From Halogeometricum rufum (GTDB lineage Archaea; Halobacteriota; Halobacteria; Halobacteriales; Haloferacaceae): DNA of 64,000 nucleotides. Each line of letters opens with the position of its first letter. The first letter of the stretch is position 1. Under the pieces are notes generated by a model that saw only the letters and a program-made list of their open reading frames with translations, made no database searches and was not told the DNA's origin. Positions 41,450 through 51,318 of the stretch are shown here, in pieces. Location of the stretch: the NCBI RefSeq assembly GCF_900112175.1, contig NZ_FOYT01000001.1:186001-250000 (forward strand), read 5' to 3'. The position numbers were made by a program, and so were the translations under genes.

Positions 41450-41752
41450 CTACCGCATCCAGAGCAGTTGCGCGTGGCGCGTCTCGCCCACGTCGAGGAC
41501 CGTCTCCTCGTCCACGATGCCGGCGTCCACGGCGACTTCGACCGCACGTTCGCCGACGATGTTCGCCACCGACGCGCGCGTGAGACTGTCGACGACGGCC
41601 TGCGGGCCCACGTCGTCGGCCTCCTCGCCGCCGTAGAACTCCTCGGTCACTTCGAGCGACACCGGACCGTCCTCGTACGTCTTCCCGAGGCAGTCGCGGT
41701 CACAGACGGAGACCAAGAGCCCCTCCGGCGTCTCTCGCTCTCGCAGTAGCAT
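41450..41752 (-). CDS. DUF424 family protein
   Basis: A 100-residue protein of the archaeal DUF424 group: LLVSVCDRDCLGKTYEDG at the start, YGGEEADDVGPQAVVDSLTRASVANIVGERAVEVAVDAGIV in the middle and HAQLLWMR at the end. Archaeal DUF424 proteins are often encoded near translation genes and thought to act in that context, but function is unproven. ATG 41752 overlaps the stop of the TPR gene (TGATG), so the two are an operon. Confidence 0.85.
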   Translation of the reverse strand: MLLRERETPEGLLVSVCDRDCLGKTYEDGPVSLEVTEEFYGGEEADDVGPQAVVDSLTRASVANIVGERAVEVAVDAGIVDEETVLDVGETRHAQLLWMR

Positions 41753-42498
41753 CACCGGTCCTCGACGAGTTCCTGTTCCTGCTGCTGCCGGAGTTCGTTG
41801 GCCTGCTGTTGGACCTGTTCGGCCTCGTCCTCGCGGCCGAGGTCCTCCAGCGCGCGCGCCTTCTCTTCGAGCACGTCCGCGCTGCGCATCCCGAGGCGGA
41901 TGGCGTTGTCGAACGCGTTGACGGCGTCCTCGCTCAGGCCGCGTTCCTGCAGGAAGAAGCCGCGGTTGTACCACGCCTGCGCGAAGCGCGGGTCTATCTC
42001 GACGGCGCGTTCGGCGTGGTGAAGTGCCTCCTCGGTCTCGCCGAACTGCCAGAGGGCGTAGGCGAGGTTCGTCTCCGCCGAGGCGGCGTGTTCGGAGTCG
42101 TCGTCGATGCGGAGGGCCTCCTGATACGCGCCGATGGCCTCGTCGTACTCCTCCAGTTGGGCGTGCGCGGCGCCCTTGTTCACCCACGCCTCCTGCGCCG
42201 CCAACGAGTCCTCGTCGGCGAACTGCGCGGCGCGTTCGAACGTCTCGGTCGCCTCCTCGAACCGGTTTATCTGCATGTACGAGAGGCCGACGTCGACGAG
42301 TTGTTCGACGTCGACTTCGTCGGACGCGACGTTCCGTTCGTCGAGTTCGTCGGCGATGACCCGCGTGTCGACGGGGTCCACCTTCGCCGGGTCGACGTTC
42401 AGTTCCGGCGGGTCGAGCGAGAACTCGTCGTAGTCCTCGCTGAACCCCTGTCCCTCGGAGAAGCGGTGGGGCTTGTCTCGCTCGCCGTCTTCTGCCAT
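41752..42498 (-). CDS. TPR-repeat protein
   Basis: A 248-residue acidic protein with about five tetratricopeptide repeats in residues 65-240. Units such as YMQINRFEEATETFERAAQF, KGAAHAQLEEYDEAIGAYQEALRI, LAYALWQFGETEEALHHAERAVEI and RGFFLQERGLSEDAVNAFDNAIRL carry the W/L/G/Y/A/F/A/P spacing of TPRs. The first ~60 residues are a low-complexity acidic tail. It likely acts as a protein-interaction scaffold; coupled with DUF424, it may be a translation-related partner, by gene order only. Confidence 0.87.
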   Translation of the reverse strand: MAEDGERDKPHRFSEGQGFSEDYDEFSLDPPELNVDPAKVDPVDTRVIADELDERNVASDEVDVEQLVDVGLSYMQINRFEEATETFERAAQFADEDSLAAQEAWVNKGAAHAQLEEYDEAIGAYQEALRIDDDSEHAASAETNLAYALWQFGETEEALHHAERAVEIDPRFAQAWYNRGFFLQERGLSEDAVNAFDNAIRLGMRSADVLEEKARALEDLGREDEAEQVQQQANELRQQQEQELVEDR

Positions 42499-42629
42499 GC
42501 GGACGGATTCGGTGTCGAGACGGTTAAGAACTGCGTCACGCGGCCGTCGTGCGGGCGAACTGCGCCCGGCGCGAACGAGTGACGGACGGCGACCGAACGT
42601 TGAATTCGCTGGGAAACCGACGTTCCGCC

Positions 42630-43190
42630 ATGCGACTGTTCGTGAGCATCGACCTCCCCGACTCGCTCACCGACGCCGTCCGGTCGGCCCAAGAGCGCTT
42701 CGCCGACGCCGACGGCCTCCGGTTCACCGATCCCGCACAGGCGCACGTGACGATGAAGTTCCTCGGCGACACCGACGAGTCGCGCGTCCCCGACGTGCGA
42801 GACGCGGTGCGGGCGGCGATAGCCGACGCCGACGCGGCACCGTACGACGCCACCGTCGGCGGATTCGGCGTCTTCCCGTCGCCGGACTACATCAGCGTCG
42901 TCTGGGCGGGCGTCCGCGACGGCGCGGGCGCGGCGGAGACGACGGCCCTCGCCGAGGCCATCGAACGCGAGGCGGTCGAACGCGGCTTCGACGCGGAGTC
43001 GCACTCGTTCACGCCGCACGTGACCATCGCGCGGATGGACGACGCGCGCGGCAAGGACCTGGTGCGGCGCGTCGTCAGCGAGGCGGACCCGGACATCGGG
43101 ACGTTCCGCGTCGAGGAGGTTCGCCTGAAGGAGAGCAGACTGACCGACGACGGCCCCCGGTACGAGACGGTCGAGCGGTATCCGCTGTAG
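42630..43190 (+). CDS. thpR: RNA 2',3'-cyclic phosphodiesterase/2'-5' RNA ligase (ThpR)
   Basis: A 186-residue two-H phosphoesterase. The paired catalytic motifs are HVT (H39, AHVTMKFLG) and HVT (H130, PHVTIAR). The N-terminus MRLFVSIDLPDSL and LGDTDESR loops fit the archaeal/bacterial ThpR group; the in vivo reaction is unsettled, either cyclic phosphate hydrolysis or 2'-5' ligation. ATG 42630 is chosen because the protein starts directly with the family's MRLFVSID strand. Confidence 0.93.
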   Translation: MRLFVSIDLPDSLTDAVRSAQERFADADGLRFTDPAQAHVTMKFLGDTDESRVPDVRDAVRAAIADADAAPYDATVGGFGVFPSPDYISVVWAGVRDGAGAAETTALAEAIEREAVERGFDAESHSFTPHVTIARMDDARGKDLVRRVVSEADPDIGTFRVEEVRLKESRLTDDGPRYETVERYPL

Positions 43191-43255
43191 AGCGACAGCG
43201 GCGTCCGCTGTAGACCGATAGCGGCGTCCGCCGCCGCGACGGCTGTCTGCCGCGC

Positions 43256-44194
43256 TCAGTCCGCGTCGCGCGCGGCGGCCCGCCCGCGGTCCTGCAACCG
43301 GACGAACTCCCGGCGCACGTCCTCGCGCTTGACGAGGAGGAAGCCGACGAAGATGACGCCGAACCCGCCGACGGTGGTGGCGTCGACGGCCGTCCCGCGG
43401 ACCAGCCACCCGGCGACGGCGGCGAAGACGGGGATGACGTACTCCAGCAGGCTCGCCTCCATCGGCCCGACGTGGTCGAGCAGCCAGAAGTACATCCCGA
43501 ACCCGCCCGCGCCGGCGACGACGGCGAGGTAGAAGAGCGCGGCGACGGCCTCGGGCGTCCACTCGGCGGCCGCGAACGACTCCCACGGGAGGGCGACGCT
43601 CGTGCCGTGGAGGACGAGAGCGCCGACGAGCATCATCCACGCCTGCGTCGAGAAGAAGGGGAGGTCCGACTCCGCGCCGTGCGTCAGCACCGCCCCGAGG
43701 GCGAACGCGACGGCGGAGGCGAGGACGAGGCCGACGCCCAGCAGGTCCGAACCGAGGAGGTTCGACGGATCCGGGTCGGCGATGACGACGACGCCGACGA
43801 AGCCGAGGAGGACGCCGACGGCGCCGACGGGCGAGAGGCGGTCCGCCGAGGCGGTCATGCGGGTGAGCGCCGGCGTGATGACCGGGATGAGGCCGAGGAG
43901 GACGGCGGCGACGGCGCTCCCGACGTACACCTGCCCGGAGAACAGGAAGGCGTGGTGGACCCCGATGTTGAGCGCGCCGCCGGTGAGGATGGGAAACCAC
44001 TCGGCTCGGGAGGCGGGTCTGAGTCGGTCGCTCCGCAGGAGAGCGACGCCGAACAGGACGGCGGCGGCCACGTCGAATCGAACCGCGGCGAACAGCGCGG
44101 GCGGCAACGAGTCGAGCCCCACCTTCGTGACGACGAAAGCGGTGCCCCATATCGCAGAGAGAACGAGGAAGACGACGGTGGTCCGGTGACGCAT
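43256..44194 (-). CDS. EamA/DMT-superfamily transporter
   Basis: A 312-residue membrane protein with ten helices in two EamA repeats. The first opens [38 protein letters not shown], and the second has [31 protein letters not shown], both typical of DMT carriers (RhaT/YdcZ-like). Substrate not determinable. ATG 44194 follows the family, the longer reading is a charged extension. The C-terminal tail is basic ([18 protein letters not shown]). Confidence 0.87.
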   Translation of the reverse strand: MRHRTTVVFLVLSAIWGTAFVVTKVGLDSLPPALFAAVRFDVAAAVLFGVALLRSDRLRPASRAEWFPILTGGALNIGVHHAFLFSGQVYVGSAVAAVLLGLIPVITPALTRMTASADRLSPVGAVGVLLGFVGVVVIADPDPSNLLGSDLLGVGLVLASAVAFALGAVLTHGAESDLPFFSTQAWMMLVGALVLHGTSVALPWESFAAAEWTPEAVAALFYLAVVAGAGGFGMYFWLLDHVGPMEASLLEYVIPVFAAVAGWLVRGTAVDATTVGGFGVIFVGFLLVKREDVRREFVRLQDRGRAAARDAD

Positions 44195-44352
44195 CGCTCG
44201 CCTCGAAGCGACGAACCGCCCTGAATGGCTCGGTTCGCCCCCGCGTCGCGTCGGGCGTTCGAGCTCGGGTCCCACGCCGCCTTCGACGGCGTCAGGCCGC
44301 CGATATCGGGGGCGTGAGCGTCCGTGTCACCGGCGGAACCGAAGGAACAAGA

Positions 44353-44359
44353 TTTTATG
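44353..44359 (+). promoter_or_regulatory. promoter of the eL39-eL31-aIF6 operon
   Basis: TTTTATG at 44353-44359 is 26-32 bases upstream of the eL39 ATG (44385); a clear TATA element for a leaderless ribosomal transcript. Confidence 0.6.
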
Positions 44360-44384
44360 CCGGCCGAGGGTAGTTCCGGACACC

Positions 44385-44537
44385 ATGAGCAAGAAGTCGA
44401 AGGCCAAGAAGAAGCGTCTGGCCAAACTGGAGCGTCAGAACAGTCGCGTCCCCGCGTGGGTCATGATGAAGACCGACATGGAAGTCACGCGAAACCCCAA
44501 GCGTCGCAACTGGCGGCGGAGTGACACGGACGAGTAA
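44385..44537 (+). CDS. rpl39e: 50S ribosomal protein eL39
   Basis: A 50-residue basic protein, [20 protein letters not shown] at the start and [17 protein letters not shown] at the end. This is the complete archaeal eL39, which lies in the peptide exit tunnel of the large subunit. Shorter than common gene-finder limits but unmistakable. It begins the conserved eL39-eL31-aIF6 block and is followed after three bases by eL31. Confidence 0.97.
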   Translation: MSKKSKAKKKRLAKLERQNSRVPAWVMMKTDMEVTRNPKRRNWRRSDTDE

Positions 44538-44540
44538 GCG

Positions 44541-44819
44541 ATGAGTGCAAGCGACTTCGAGGAGCGCGTCATCACGGTGCCGCTCCGCGACGTGAAGGCC
44601 GTCCCCTCGTACGAGCGTGCGGGTCGCGCGATGAAGCTCATCCGCGAACACCTCGCACAGCACTTCTCGGTCGACGCCGAGGACGTCCGTCTCGACCCCG
44701 CCATCAACGAGGAAATCGGCGGCCGCGGCCGGCAGAACCCGCCGAGCAAGTTCCGCGTTCGCGCCGCTCGATTCGACGAAGAGGGCGAACAGGTCGTCGA
44801 AGCCGAACCGGCCGAATAA
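44541..44819 (+). CDS. rpl31e: 50S ribosomal protein eL31
   Basis: A 92-residue ribosomal protein of the eL31 family: [70 protein letters not shown]. It binds 23S rRNA near the tunnel exit where SRP docks, fitting its location upstream of SRP receptor genes. Only two bases separate it from aIF6. Confidence 0.97.
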   Translation: MSASDFEERVITVPLRDVKAVPSYERAGRAMKLIREHLAQHFSVDAEDVRLDPAINEEIGGRGRQNPPSKFRVRAARFDEEGEQVVEAEPAE

Positions 44820-44821
44820 CG

Positions 44822-45487
44822 GTGCTTCGCGCCTCCTTCGCTGGCTCGGCCTACGTCGGCGTCTTCGCCTGCGTGACCGACGACGTGCTCGTCGTCCGTC
44901 CGGACGCCGAGGACGACGTCGTCGACGCGATGACCGCGGAACTCGACGTGCCCGCGGTGAAGACAACCGTCGGCGGGTCCGGAACCGTCGGTGCCCTAGC
45001 GATGGGTAACGGCCACGGCATCCTCGTCTCCGCCCGCGCGACCGAGCGAGAGAAGGAGACCATCGAGGACGCCGCCGGCGTCCCCGTGAGCGAACTCCCC
45101 GGCCGCATCAACGCCGCCGGAAACGTCGTCCTCGCCAACGACACGGGCGCGTACGTCCACCCGGACCTCTCCGAGGACGCCCTCGCCGTCGTCGAGGACG
45201 CCCTCGGCGTCCCCGCCGAACGCGGTGACCTCGCGGACGTTCGGACCGTCGGCACCGCCGCCGTCGCGTCGAACGACGGGGTGCTCTGTCACCCCAAGTC
45301 CCGCGAACCCGAACTGGAAGCGCTCGAGGAACTGCTCGACGTGCGAGCCGACATCGGGACGGTCAACTACGGCGCACCGCTCGTCGGCTCCGGGCTGGTC
45401 GCCAACGAAGCCGGCTACGTCGTCGGCGAGGAGACGACCGGGCCGGAACTCGGCCGCGTCGAGGACACGCTGGGCTATCTCGACTGA
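44822..45487 (+). CDS. eif6: ribosome anti-association factor aIF6
   Basis: A 221-residue homologue of eIF6. It binds the large subunit and prevents premature joining. The five-fold pseudosymmetric propeller repeats are visible: [55 protein letters not shown] and [17 protein letters not shown] start at 44822, two bases after eL31. Its presence with nmd3 in this window reflects late large-subunit maturation. Confidence 0.97.
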   Translation: MLRASFAGSAYVGVFACVTDDVLVVRPDAEDDVVDAMTAELDVPAVKTTVGGSGTVGALAMGNGHGILVSARATEREKETIEDAAGVPVSELPGRINAAGNVVLANDTGAYVHPDLSEDALAVVEDALGVPAERGDLADVRTVGTAAVASNDGVLCHPKSREPELEALEELLDVRADIGTVNYGAPLVGSGLVANEAGYVVGEETTGPELGRVEDTLGYLD

Positions 45488-45620
45488 CGCCCGCCCGTCC
45501 TCACTCTCTTCCTCCACGCTCTCGTCTCCGAGTCGTCACCCCGGGCGTTCGATTCGTCGCTCCTGCGAACGCTACTCCGAGTAGGAAGATACTTCCCGCT
45601 CGCGGGCCGAGGATGCGGGT

Positions 45621-45797
45621 ATGAGTCAATTTACGGTGAGCGGCCAGTTCCAGAGCCGCGACGGTTACAGCAAGTTCCAGACCGCCGTCGAGGCGCCGAA
45701 CGAGAACGTCGCCCGCGAGCACGTCCTCTCGAACATCGGGAGCCAGCACGGGCTCAAGCGCACGCAGATCGAGATTTCGGAGGTGACGGCCGCATGA
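45621..45797 (+). CDS. rpl18a: 50S ribosomal protein eL20 (LX)
   Basis: A 58-residue protein of the archaeal LX/eL20 family: MSQFTVSGQFQSRDGYSKF, NENVAREHVLSNIGSQHGLKR and IEISEV. It is related to eukaryotic eL20 (L18a). The frame is complete from ATG 45621 to TGA 45795, which overlaps the prefoldin ATG (ATGA). A separate promoter-like GAAGATACTT is about 30 bases upstream. Confidence 0.95.
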   Translation: MSQFTVSGQFQSRDGYSKFQTAVEAPNENVAREHVLSNIGSQHGLKRTQIEISEVTAA

Positions 45798-46273
45798 TGG
45801 GCGGTATGGGCGGTGGCGGCGGCCAGCAGCAACTCCAGCAGCTCTCGCAGGAACTGCAGGCGATCGACGAGGAGATAACGGAGCTCGAAGGCGACGTCGA
45901 TGACCTCGAGCAGGAGAAGAACGAGATAGACGAGGCCGTCGAAGCCATCGAGACGCTCGAGACGGGCTCGACCGTGCAGGTGCCCCTCGGCGGCGGCGCG
46001 TACCTCCGCGCCGAAGTCCAGGACATCGACGAGGTCATCGTCGACCTCGGCGGCAACTACGCCGCAGAGCAGGAGTCCGGCGACGCCATCGACGCCCTCC
46101 GCACGAAGCAGGACGCGCTCGACGAGCGCATCGCGGAGGTCGAGGGCGAGATTTCCGACCTCGAAGACGAGAGCTCGGAACTCGAACAGCAGGCACAGCA
46201 GATGCAGCAGCAGATGCAGCAACAGCAGATGCAGCAGATGCAGCAGATGCAGGGCGACGAAGACGGCGAGTAA
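45794..46273 (+). CDS. pfdA: prefoldin subunit alpha
   Basis: A 159-residue prefoldin alpha. Two long coiled coils (residues ~10-50 and ~100-150) frame a beta-hairpin pair with LGGGAYLRAEVQDIDEVIVDLGGNYAAEQ. The alpha2-beta4 hexamer holds unfolded proteins and passes them to the thermosome. The N-terminus is Gly/Met-rich, and the C-terminal coiled coil ends in a Gln/Met repeat (QQMQQQMQQQQMQQ) plus an acidic tail, which is unusual in composition. Coupled to eL20 by ATGA. Confidence 0.95.
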   Translation: MMGGMGGGGGQQQLQQLSQELQAIDEEITELEGDVDDLEQEKNEIDEAVEAIETLETGSTVQVPLGGGAYLRAEVQDIDEVIVDLGGNYAAEQESGDAIDALRTKQDALDERIAEVEGEISDLEDESSELEQQAQQMQQQMQQQQMQQMQQMQGDEDGE

Positions 46274-46303
46274 CGTCGGCGACCCACCTTTCCACGCTTT
46301 CAC

Positions 46304-47746
46304 ATGTTCGACGGACTGAAAAAGAAGCTCAACAGTTTCCGCGAAGACGTCGAGGACACCGCCGAGGAGAAGGCCGAAGCGCAGGCCGAGGCCGAGGAGG
46401 CCGCAGCGGACGAGGCTGCGGCCGACGCTCCCGAGAACGCCGAGGAGGCCGACGCGCCCACGGGGTCCGAGACGCACGACGCGGACGCCGAGACGGTGGC
46501 GACCGACGAACCGGCCGCCGGCACCCCGGACGCCGCCCACGGCGAGACCGAATCCGGTGAGACGACCGCCCAGATGCCGGGCGAAGACCCCGGCGGCGTC
46601 TCCCTCTCCGAGAGCGCAGACGAGACGCCCGCACGGACGGGCGACGCCGACACCGACGCGCGGACGCCGCCGGAGTCGGAGCCGGCGACGACGCCCGAAC
46701 CGGAGTCGACGGACGCCGACGCGGTCGAACCCGCCGACGACGTCGTCGACGACGCCGCGACCGACGCCGACGACGAGGAGGAACCGCCGCGCGAGCGACT
46801 CGCCTCCGACGCCGCGAGCGAGGCCCTCGAAGCCGACGAGAAGCGGTCCGCCGGCGCGGGCCGACTCAAGCGCGCCGCGGCGTTCGCCACGGGGAAGATA
46901 ATCATCGAGGAGGAGGACCTCGAAGACCCCCTGTGGGAACTGGAGATGGCGCTGCTCGAGAGCGACGTGGAGATGCACGTCGCAGAAGAGATTCTGGACA
47001 CCATCCGCGAGAAGATGATCGGCGAGTCGCGCCGACAGGTCGAGACGATGGGCCAACTCGTTCAGGAGGCGCTTCACGACGCGCTCTACGACGTCATCAG
47101 CGTCGGCCAGTTCGACTTCGACCAGCGAATCGCGGAGGCTGACAAGCCCGTCACGCTCATCTTCACCGGCGTCAACGGCGTCGGGAAGACGACGAGCATC
47201 GCCAAGATGGCCCGTTACTTCGAGAAGCAGGGGCTCTCGGTCGTCCTCGCCAACGGCGACACCTACCGGGCGGGGGCGAACGAGCAGATTCGCAAGCACG
47301 CGGAGAACCTCGACACGAAGCTCATCTCGCACGAACAGGGCGGCGACCCGGCGGCGGTGCTCTACGACGGCGTCGAGTACGCCGAGGCGCACGACATCGA
47401 CGTCGTCCTCGGCGACACCGCCGGCCGCCTACACACCTCCAACGACCTGATGGCGCAGTTGGAGAAGATAGACCGCGTGGTCGACCCGGACATGACGCTG
47501 TTCGTGGACGAGGCCGTCGCCGGACAGGACGCCGTCGAACGCGCGAAGAAGTTCAACGACGCCGCCGAGATAGACGGCGCCGTCCTCACGAAGGCGGACG
47601 CCGACTCCAACGGCGGTGCGGCCATCTCCATCGCCTACGTCACGGGCAAGCCCATCCTGTTCCTCGGCGTGGGGCAGGGCTACGACGACATCGAGAAGTT
47701 CGACCCCGAGCGAATGGTCGACCGCCTCCTCGGCGACGAGGAGTGA
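46304..47746 (+). CDS. ftsY: signal recognition particle receptor FtsY
   Basis: A 480-residue SRP receptor GTPase. The first ~170 residues are a very acidic A-region (Glu/Asp/Ala/Thr), typical of halophilic FtsY, and are followed by the N domain (DPLWELEMALLESDVEMHVAEEIL) and G domain with G1 GVNGVGKTTSIAK, the DTYRAGANEQ insertion-box element, G3 DTAGRLHTSNDLM and G4 TKADADS. It binds SRP54 at the membrane to deliver ribosomes. Last gene of the eL39-pfdA block and 2 kb before srp54. Confidence 0.97.
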   Translation: MFDGLKKKLNSFREDVEDTAEEKAEAQAEAEEAAADEAAADAPENAEEADAPTGSETHDADAETVATDEPAAGTPDAAHGETESGETTAQMPGEDPGGVSLSESADETPARTGDADTDARTPPESEPATTPEPESTDADAVEPADDVVDDAATDADDEEEPPRERLASDAASEALEADEKRSAGAGRLKRAAAFATGKIIIEEEDLEDPLWELEMALLESDVEMHVAEEILDTIREKMIGESRRQVETMGQLVQEALHDALYDVISVGQFDFDQRIAEADKPVTLIFTGVNGVGKTTSIAKMARYFEKQGLSVVLANGDTYRAGANEQIRKHAENLDTKLISHEQGGDPAAVLYDGVEYAEAHDIDVVLGDTAGRLHTSNDLMAQLEKIDRVVDPDMTLFVDEAVAGQDAVERAKKFNDAAEIDGAVLTKADADSNGGAAISIAYVTGKPILFLGVGQGYDDIEKFDPERMVDRLLGDEE

Positions 47747-47865
47747 CGGTCGCGCGACTGTTCTCGAACTCCCGACGACGACGGTTTCGCGCCCGCGACG
47801 CCGACGTTTTCGGACCGCGTTTATCGCTTCGCTGACCCCTTCGTTTCCACTCCAGCACCGGCTCC

Positions 47866-48483
47866 TCAGTCGACGGCGACGCCGACGCCGAGCGCGACCA
47901 TCACGCTCCCGCCGAGCCAGCTCAACCCCGACGAGAAGCGCGAAGACGACAGTATTCGGCCGACTCGCCCGGACGCCACCGCGACGACGGTGAGGTACAG
48001 GGCGGTGAGCGCGGCGTACGTCGCGCCGAGGAGCAACATCCGCGCGTCCGCACCGGAACCGCTCCCCGCGAACCCCGGCAGGAAGGCGAGGAAGAACAGC
48101 GCGACTTTCGGATTGAGGGCGTTGACGAGGACGCCGCGGCGGAAACTCGCCTCGGCGTCCGTCTCTATCGCGGGGTCGAACTCGTCGTCGCGAACGGCGG
48201 AGACGCCGAGGTAGACGAGGTAGGCGGCGCCGGCGTACTTCACGAGGCGGTAGGCCGTCGGCGCGGCGCGCAGGAGGGCCGCGAGTCCCAGTGCCGCGGC
48301 GGCGGTGTGGACGAGGACGCCCGTCGAGATGCCCAGCGCCGACCGGACGCCCGCGCCGCGGCCCTGCATCCCGCGGGCGAGGACGTACATCGTGTCCGGC
48401 CCGGGGGTGAGGATGAGTGCGACGGCGGCCCCGCAGAACGCGAGGAACGTCGTCGTCGTCAGTCCGGCGAGTGCGCCCGTCAT
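47866..48483 (-). CDS. LysE/RhtB-family amino-acid exporter
   Basis: A 205-residue protein with six helices. It has the family's LTPGPDTMYVLARGMQGRGAGVRSALGISTGVLVHTAAAALG and YAGAAYLVYLGVSAVR segments plus the NALNPKVALFFLAFLPGF motif. LysE/RhtB carriers export lysine, arginine, homoserine or threonine; the substrate here is unknown. Divergent from srp54 side, next to a hydroxyacid dehydrogenase on the same strand. Confidence 0.9.
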   Translation of the reverse strand: MTGALAGLTTTTFLAFCGAAVALILTPGPDTMYVLARGMQGRGAGVRSALGISTGVLVHTAAAALGLAALLRAAPTAYRLVKYAGAAYLVYLGVSAVRDDEFDPAIETDAEASFRRGVLVNALNPKVALFFLAFLPGFAGSGSGADARMLLLGATYAALTALYLTVVAVASGRVGRILSSSRFSSGLSWLGGSVMVALGVGVAVD

Positions 48484-48522
48484 CGTCTCCGGTTCGCGCC
48501 CCGGCGGACTAAAAGGCCGCGC

Positions 48523-49479
48523 TCAGGGCGACACCTGATTCTCCAGTCCCGTCCACTCGCCCGTCTCCGCGACCCGTTCGACGTTGCGCGCGAGGACGTC
48601 CGCCCGTCGCGTCCAGTAGTGCGGCGTGTAGCCCGAGACGTGGGGCGTGATGAGGACGTTCTCGAAGTCCCACAGCGGGTGGTCGCGCGGGAGGGGTTCG
48701 GGGTCGGTCACGTCGAGTGCGGCGGCGCGGACGTAGCCGCGGCGAATCGCGCCGACGAGAGCGTCCGTGTCGACGACGCCGCCGCGGCCGACGTTCACCA
48801 CCGCCGCGTCCGTCGGCAGCGAGTCCAACGCGTCGGCGTCTATCAGTTCCCTCGTCGTCTCGGTCAGGGGGCAGGCGAGGACGAGGTAGTCGGTCCGCAC
48901 CAGCGCGGACTCTATCTCGTCGAACCCCACCACCTCGTCCGTCGGGCCGCCCTTCGACGGCGTGTAGCGCACGCCGACGGTGTCGACGCCGAACGGTTCC
49001 AAGCGCTCGACGACGGCCCGTCCGATGGCCCCGAGACCGACCACCGTGACGGTCGACCCCCGGAGTTCGCCGAACGCCTGGAACTGTCGCCACTCCCGCC
49101 GTTCCTGCCGGCGGATGCCTTCGTCGAGACTGCGCGCGAGGGTGAGCAGCCACCCCAGGACGTGTTCGGCGATGTTCGGCCCGTGGACGCCCGAGGCGTT
49201 CGTCACGGTGACCCCGCGTTCGCGGAGTCGGTCCAGCGGCAGGTGGTCGGTGCCGGCCGACCCGGCGGCGAACAGGCGCATCTCCGTGGCCGCCGCCAGC
49301 ACGTCGTCCGGGAGGCGGATGCCCGTCACCACGTCGGCGTCGCCGGCGGCCGCTACCGTGCCGTCGGCCGTCCGTTCGTGGCGGACCGTGGCGTCCGGGA
49401 GACGCTCTCGCAGTGCGTCGGCGTACTCGGAGGCGGGGATGCCGTGCGCCGGGTCGTCGAGGACGAGGAGTTCGGTCAT
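48523..49479 (-). CDS. D-2-hydroxyacid dehydrogenase family protein
   Basis: A 318-residue NAD-dependent enzyme. NAD-binding VTVVGLGAIGRAVVERL (GxGxxG, about residues 140-156), Arg in VNVGRGGVVD and the Glu/His pair from PEPLPRDHPLW and ITPHVSGYTPHYW are the dehydrogenase signatures. It reduces 2-keto acids or oxidises D-2-hydroxyacids; the specific substrate cannot be read. ATG at 49479; the longer in-frame reading lacks family-like sequence. The histidine in HVSGYTPHYW is the catalytic acid-base. Confidence 0.9.
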   Translation of the reverse strand: MTELLVLDDPAHGIPASEYADALRERLPDATVRHERTADGTVAAAGDADVVTGIRLPDDVLAAATEMRLFAAGSAGTDHLPLDRLRERGVTVTNASGVHGPNIAEHVLGWLLTLARSLDEGIRRQERREWRQFQAFGELRGSTVTVVGLGAIGRAVVERLEPFGVDTVGVRYTPSKGGPTDEVVGFDEIESALVRTDYLVLACPLTETTRELIDADALDSLPTDAAVVNVGRGGVVDTDALVGAIRRGYVRAAALDVTDPEPLPRDHPLWDFENVLITPHVSGYTPHYWTRRADVLARNVERVAETGEWTGLENQVSP

Positions 49480-49678
49480 CGTCGGTATCCTCGGCCGGTC
49501 TCGGGATAGTGCTTTGCCCGCCGGCGGTTCTCGGCCGGTGCGTCCGGCGTTCTCGTTCGTTCGACACTCGGGCACGACACCCCCTCCTCGCTCGCGGGCG
49601 GACACGCGGCTTCGACGGTCCGGACTCGGAATAGCGACGGATAAAGCCTTTACACCGGCGGCGGCGTAGGGAGAGACA

Positions 49679-51073
49679 ATGGTACTCGACAATCTCGGGA
49701 GTTCCCTCCGCGGCAGTCTCGACAAACTGCAGGGGAAGTCCCGCCTCGACGAGGAAGACGTCGAGGAGATCGTCCGCGAGATTCAACGCTCGCTCCTCTC
49801 TGCGGACGTGGACGTGAACCTCGTGATGGACCTCTCCTCGTCCATCGAGGAGCGCGCGCTGAACGAAGAACCGCCCGGCGGCACGTCCGCCCGCGACCAC
49901 GTCCTCAAAATCGTCTACGAGGAACTGGTCGGCCTCATCGGCGAGTCGACGGAGATTCCGCTGGAACCGCAGACCATCCTGCTGGCCGGCCTGCAGGGGT
50001 CGGGCAAGACCACCACCGCCGCGAAGATGGCGTGGTGGTTCTCCACGAAGGGCCTGCGCGCGGCCGTCATCCAGACGGACACGTTCCGTCCGGGCGCGTA
50101 CGATCAGGCCAAGCAGATGTGCGAACGCGCGGAGGTGGAGTTCTACGGCGACCCCGAGGAGGAGGACCCCGTCAAAATCGCTCGCGACGGACTGGAGGCC
50201 ACCGAGGACGCCGACGTCCACATCGTCGACACCGCGGGTCGGCACGCCCTCGAAGACGCCCTCATCGACGAGATAGAGCAGATAGAGGGGGCGGTGAACC
50301 CCGACCGCTCGTTGCTCGTCCTCGACGCCGCCATCGGGCAGGGCGCGAAGGACCAGGCGCGCCAGTTCGACGACTCCATCGGCATCGACGGCGTCGTCAT
50401 CACGAAGTTGGACGGGACGGCGAAGGGCGGCGGCGCCCTGACCGCGGTGAACGAGACGGACTCGTCCATCGGCTTCCTCGGCACCGGCGAGACGGTGCAG
50501 GACATCGAGCGCTTCGAACCCAACGGCTTCATCTCCCGCTTGCTGGGGATGGGCGACTTGAAGCAGTTGTCCGAACGGGTCGAACGCGCGATGGCCGAGA
50601 CCCAAGAGGAGGACGACGACTGGGACCCCGAGGACATCATGAAGGGGTCGTTCACCCTCAAGGACATGCAGAAGCAGATGGAGGCGATGAACCGCATGGG
50701 TCCGCTGGATCAGGTTCTCGACATGATTCCGGGTCTCGGCGGCGGGTTCAAGGACCAACTGCCGGACGACGCGATGGACGTCACGCAGGACCGGATGCGG
50801 TCGTTCGACGTCATCATGGACTCGATGACAGAGGAGGAACTGGAGAACCCCCGCACCGTCGGCGCCTCGCGCGTCCGACGCATCGCCCGCGGGTCCGGCA
50901 AAGACGAGGAGACGGTGCAGGAACTCCTCGAACAGCACAAGATGATGGAGCGGACCATCAAGCAGTTCCAGGGGATGGGCGACGGCGACATGCAGCGGAT
51001 GATGAAGAAGTTGCAGAATCAGGGCGGCGGTGGCGGCGGCGGACTCGGCGGCATGGGTCCGTTCGGCGACTGA
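49679..51073 (+). CDS. srp54: signal recognition particle 54 kDa protein
   Basis: A 464-residue SRP54. N domain ([42 protein letters not shown]), G domain with [32 protein letters not shown] and [13 protein letters not shown], and the Met-rich M domain ([41 protein letters not shown]) that binds signal peptides and 7S RNA. It ends in a Gly tail. Promoter-like CTTTACA lies 26-31 bases before ATG 49679. 7S RNA is not in the window. Confidence 0.98.
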   Translation: MVLDNLGSSLRGSLDKLQGKSRLDEEDVEEIVREIQRSLLSADVDVNLVMDLSSSIEERALNEEPPGGTSARDHVLKIVYEELVGLIGESTEIPLEPQTILLAGLQGSGKTTTAAKMAWWFSTKGLRAAVIQTDTFRPGAYDQAKQMCERAEVEFYGDPEEEDPVKIARDGLEATEDADVHIVDTAGRHALEDALIDEIEQIEGAVNPDRSLLVLDAAIGQGAKDQARQFDDSIGIDGVVITKLDGTAKGGGALTAVNETDSSIGFLGTGETVQDIERFEPNGFISRLLGMGDLKQLSERVERAMAETQEEDDDWDPEDIMKGSFTLKDMQKQMEAMNRMGPLDQVLDMIPGLGGGFKDQLPDDAMDVTQDRMRSFDVIMDSMTEEELENPRTVGASRVRRIARGSGKDEETVQELLEQHKMMERTIKQFQGMGDGDMQRMMKKLQNQGGGGGGGLGGMGPFGD

Positions 51074-51089
51074 CTGCGCCGTCCGACCC

Positions 51090-51161
51090 GCTCGACCCGT
51101 CTCCCGCGTTTGACCCCGCTCGACCCGTCTCCCGCGTTTGACCCCGCTCGACCCGTCTCCC
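51090..51161. repeat. 28-bp tandem repeat downstream of srp54
   Basis: A GC-rich unit GCTCGACCCGTCTCCCGCGT plus TTGACCCC (28 bp) occurs exactly twice (51090-51117 and 51118-51145), then the first 16 bases again (51146-51161). It lies in the 245-bp spacer after srp54 and contains no gene. Confidence 0.85.
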
Positions 51162-51318
51162 TCGACATTCTCACCGCGCTGACACGCCGCTCCGGGTAGG
51201 AGGACCTTAACCGGTCCTCGACGCCCGCTCAGGCCGGAAGCCGACCGAACCCGCGCTGGGGACACCTGTCAGTCTTACCCGCTCTCTACTAATCCGCGTC
51301 CCCGCGCACAGTCCGCAC

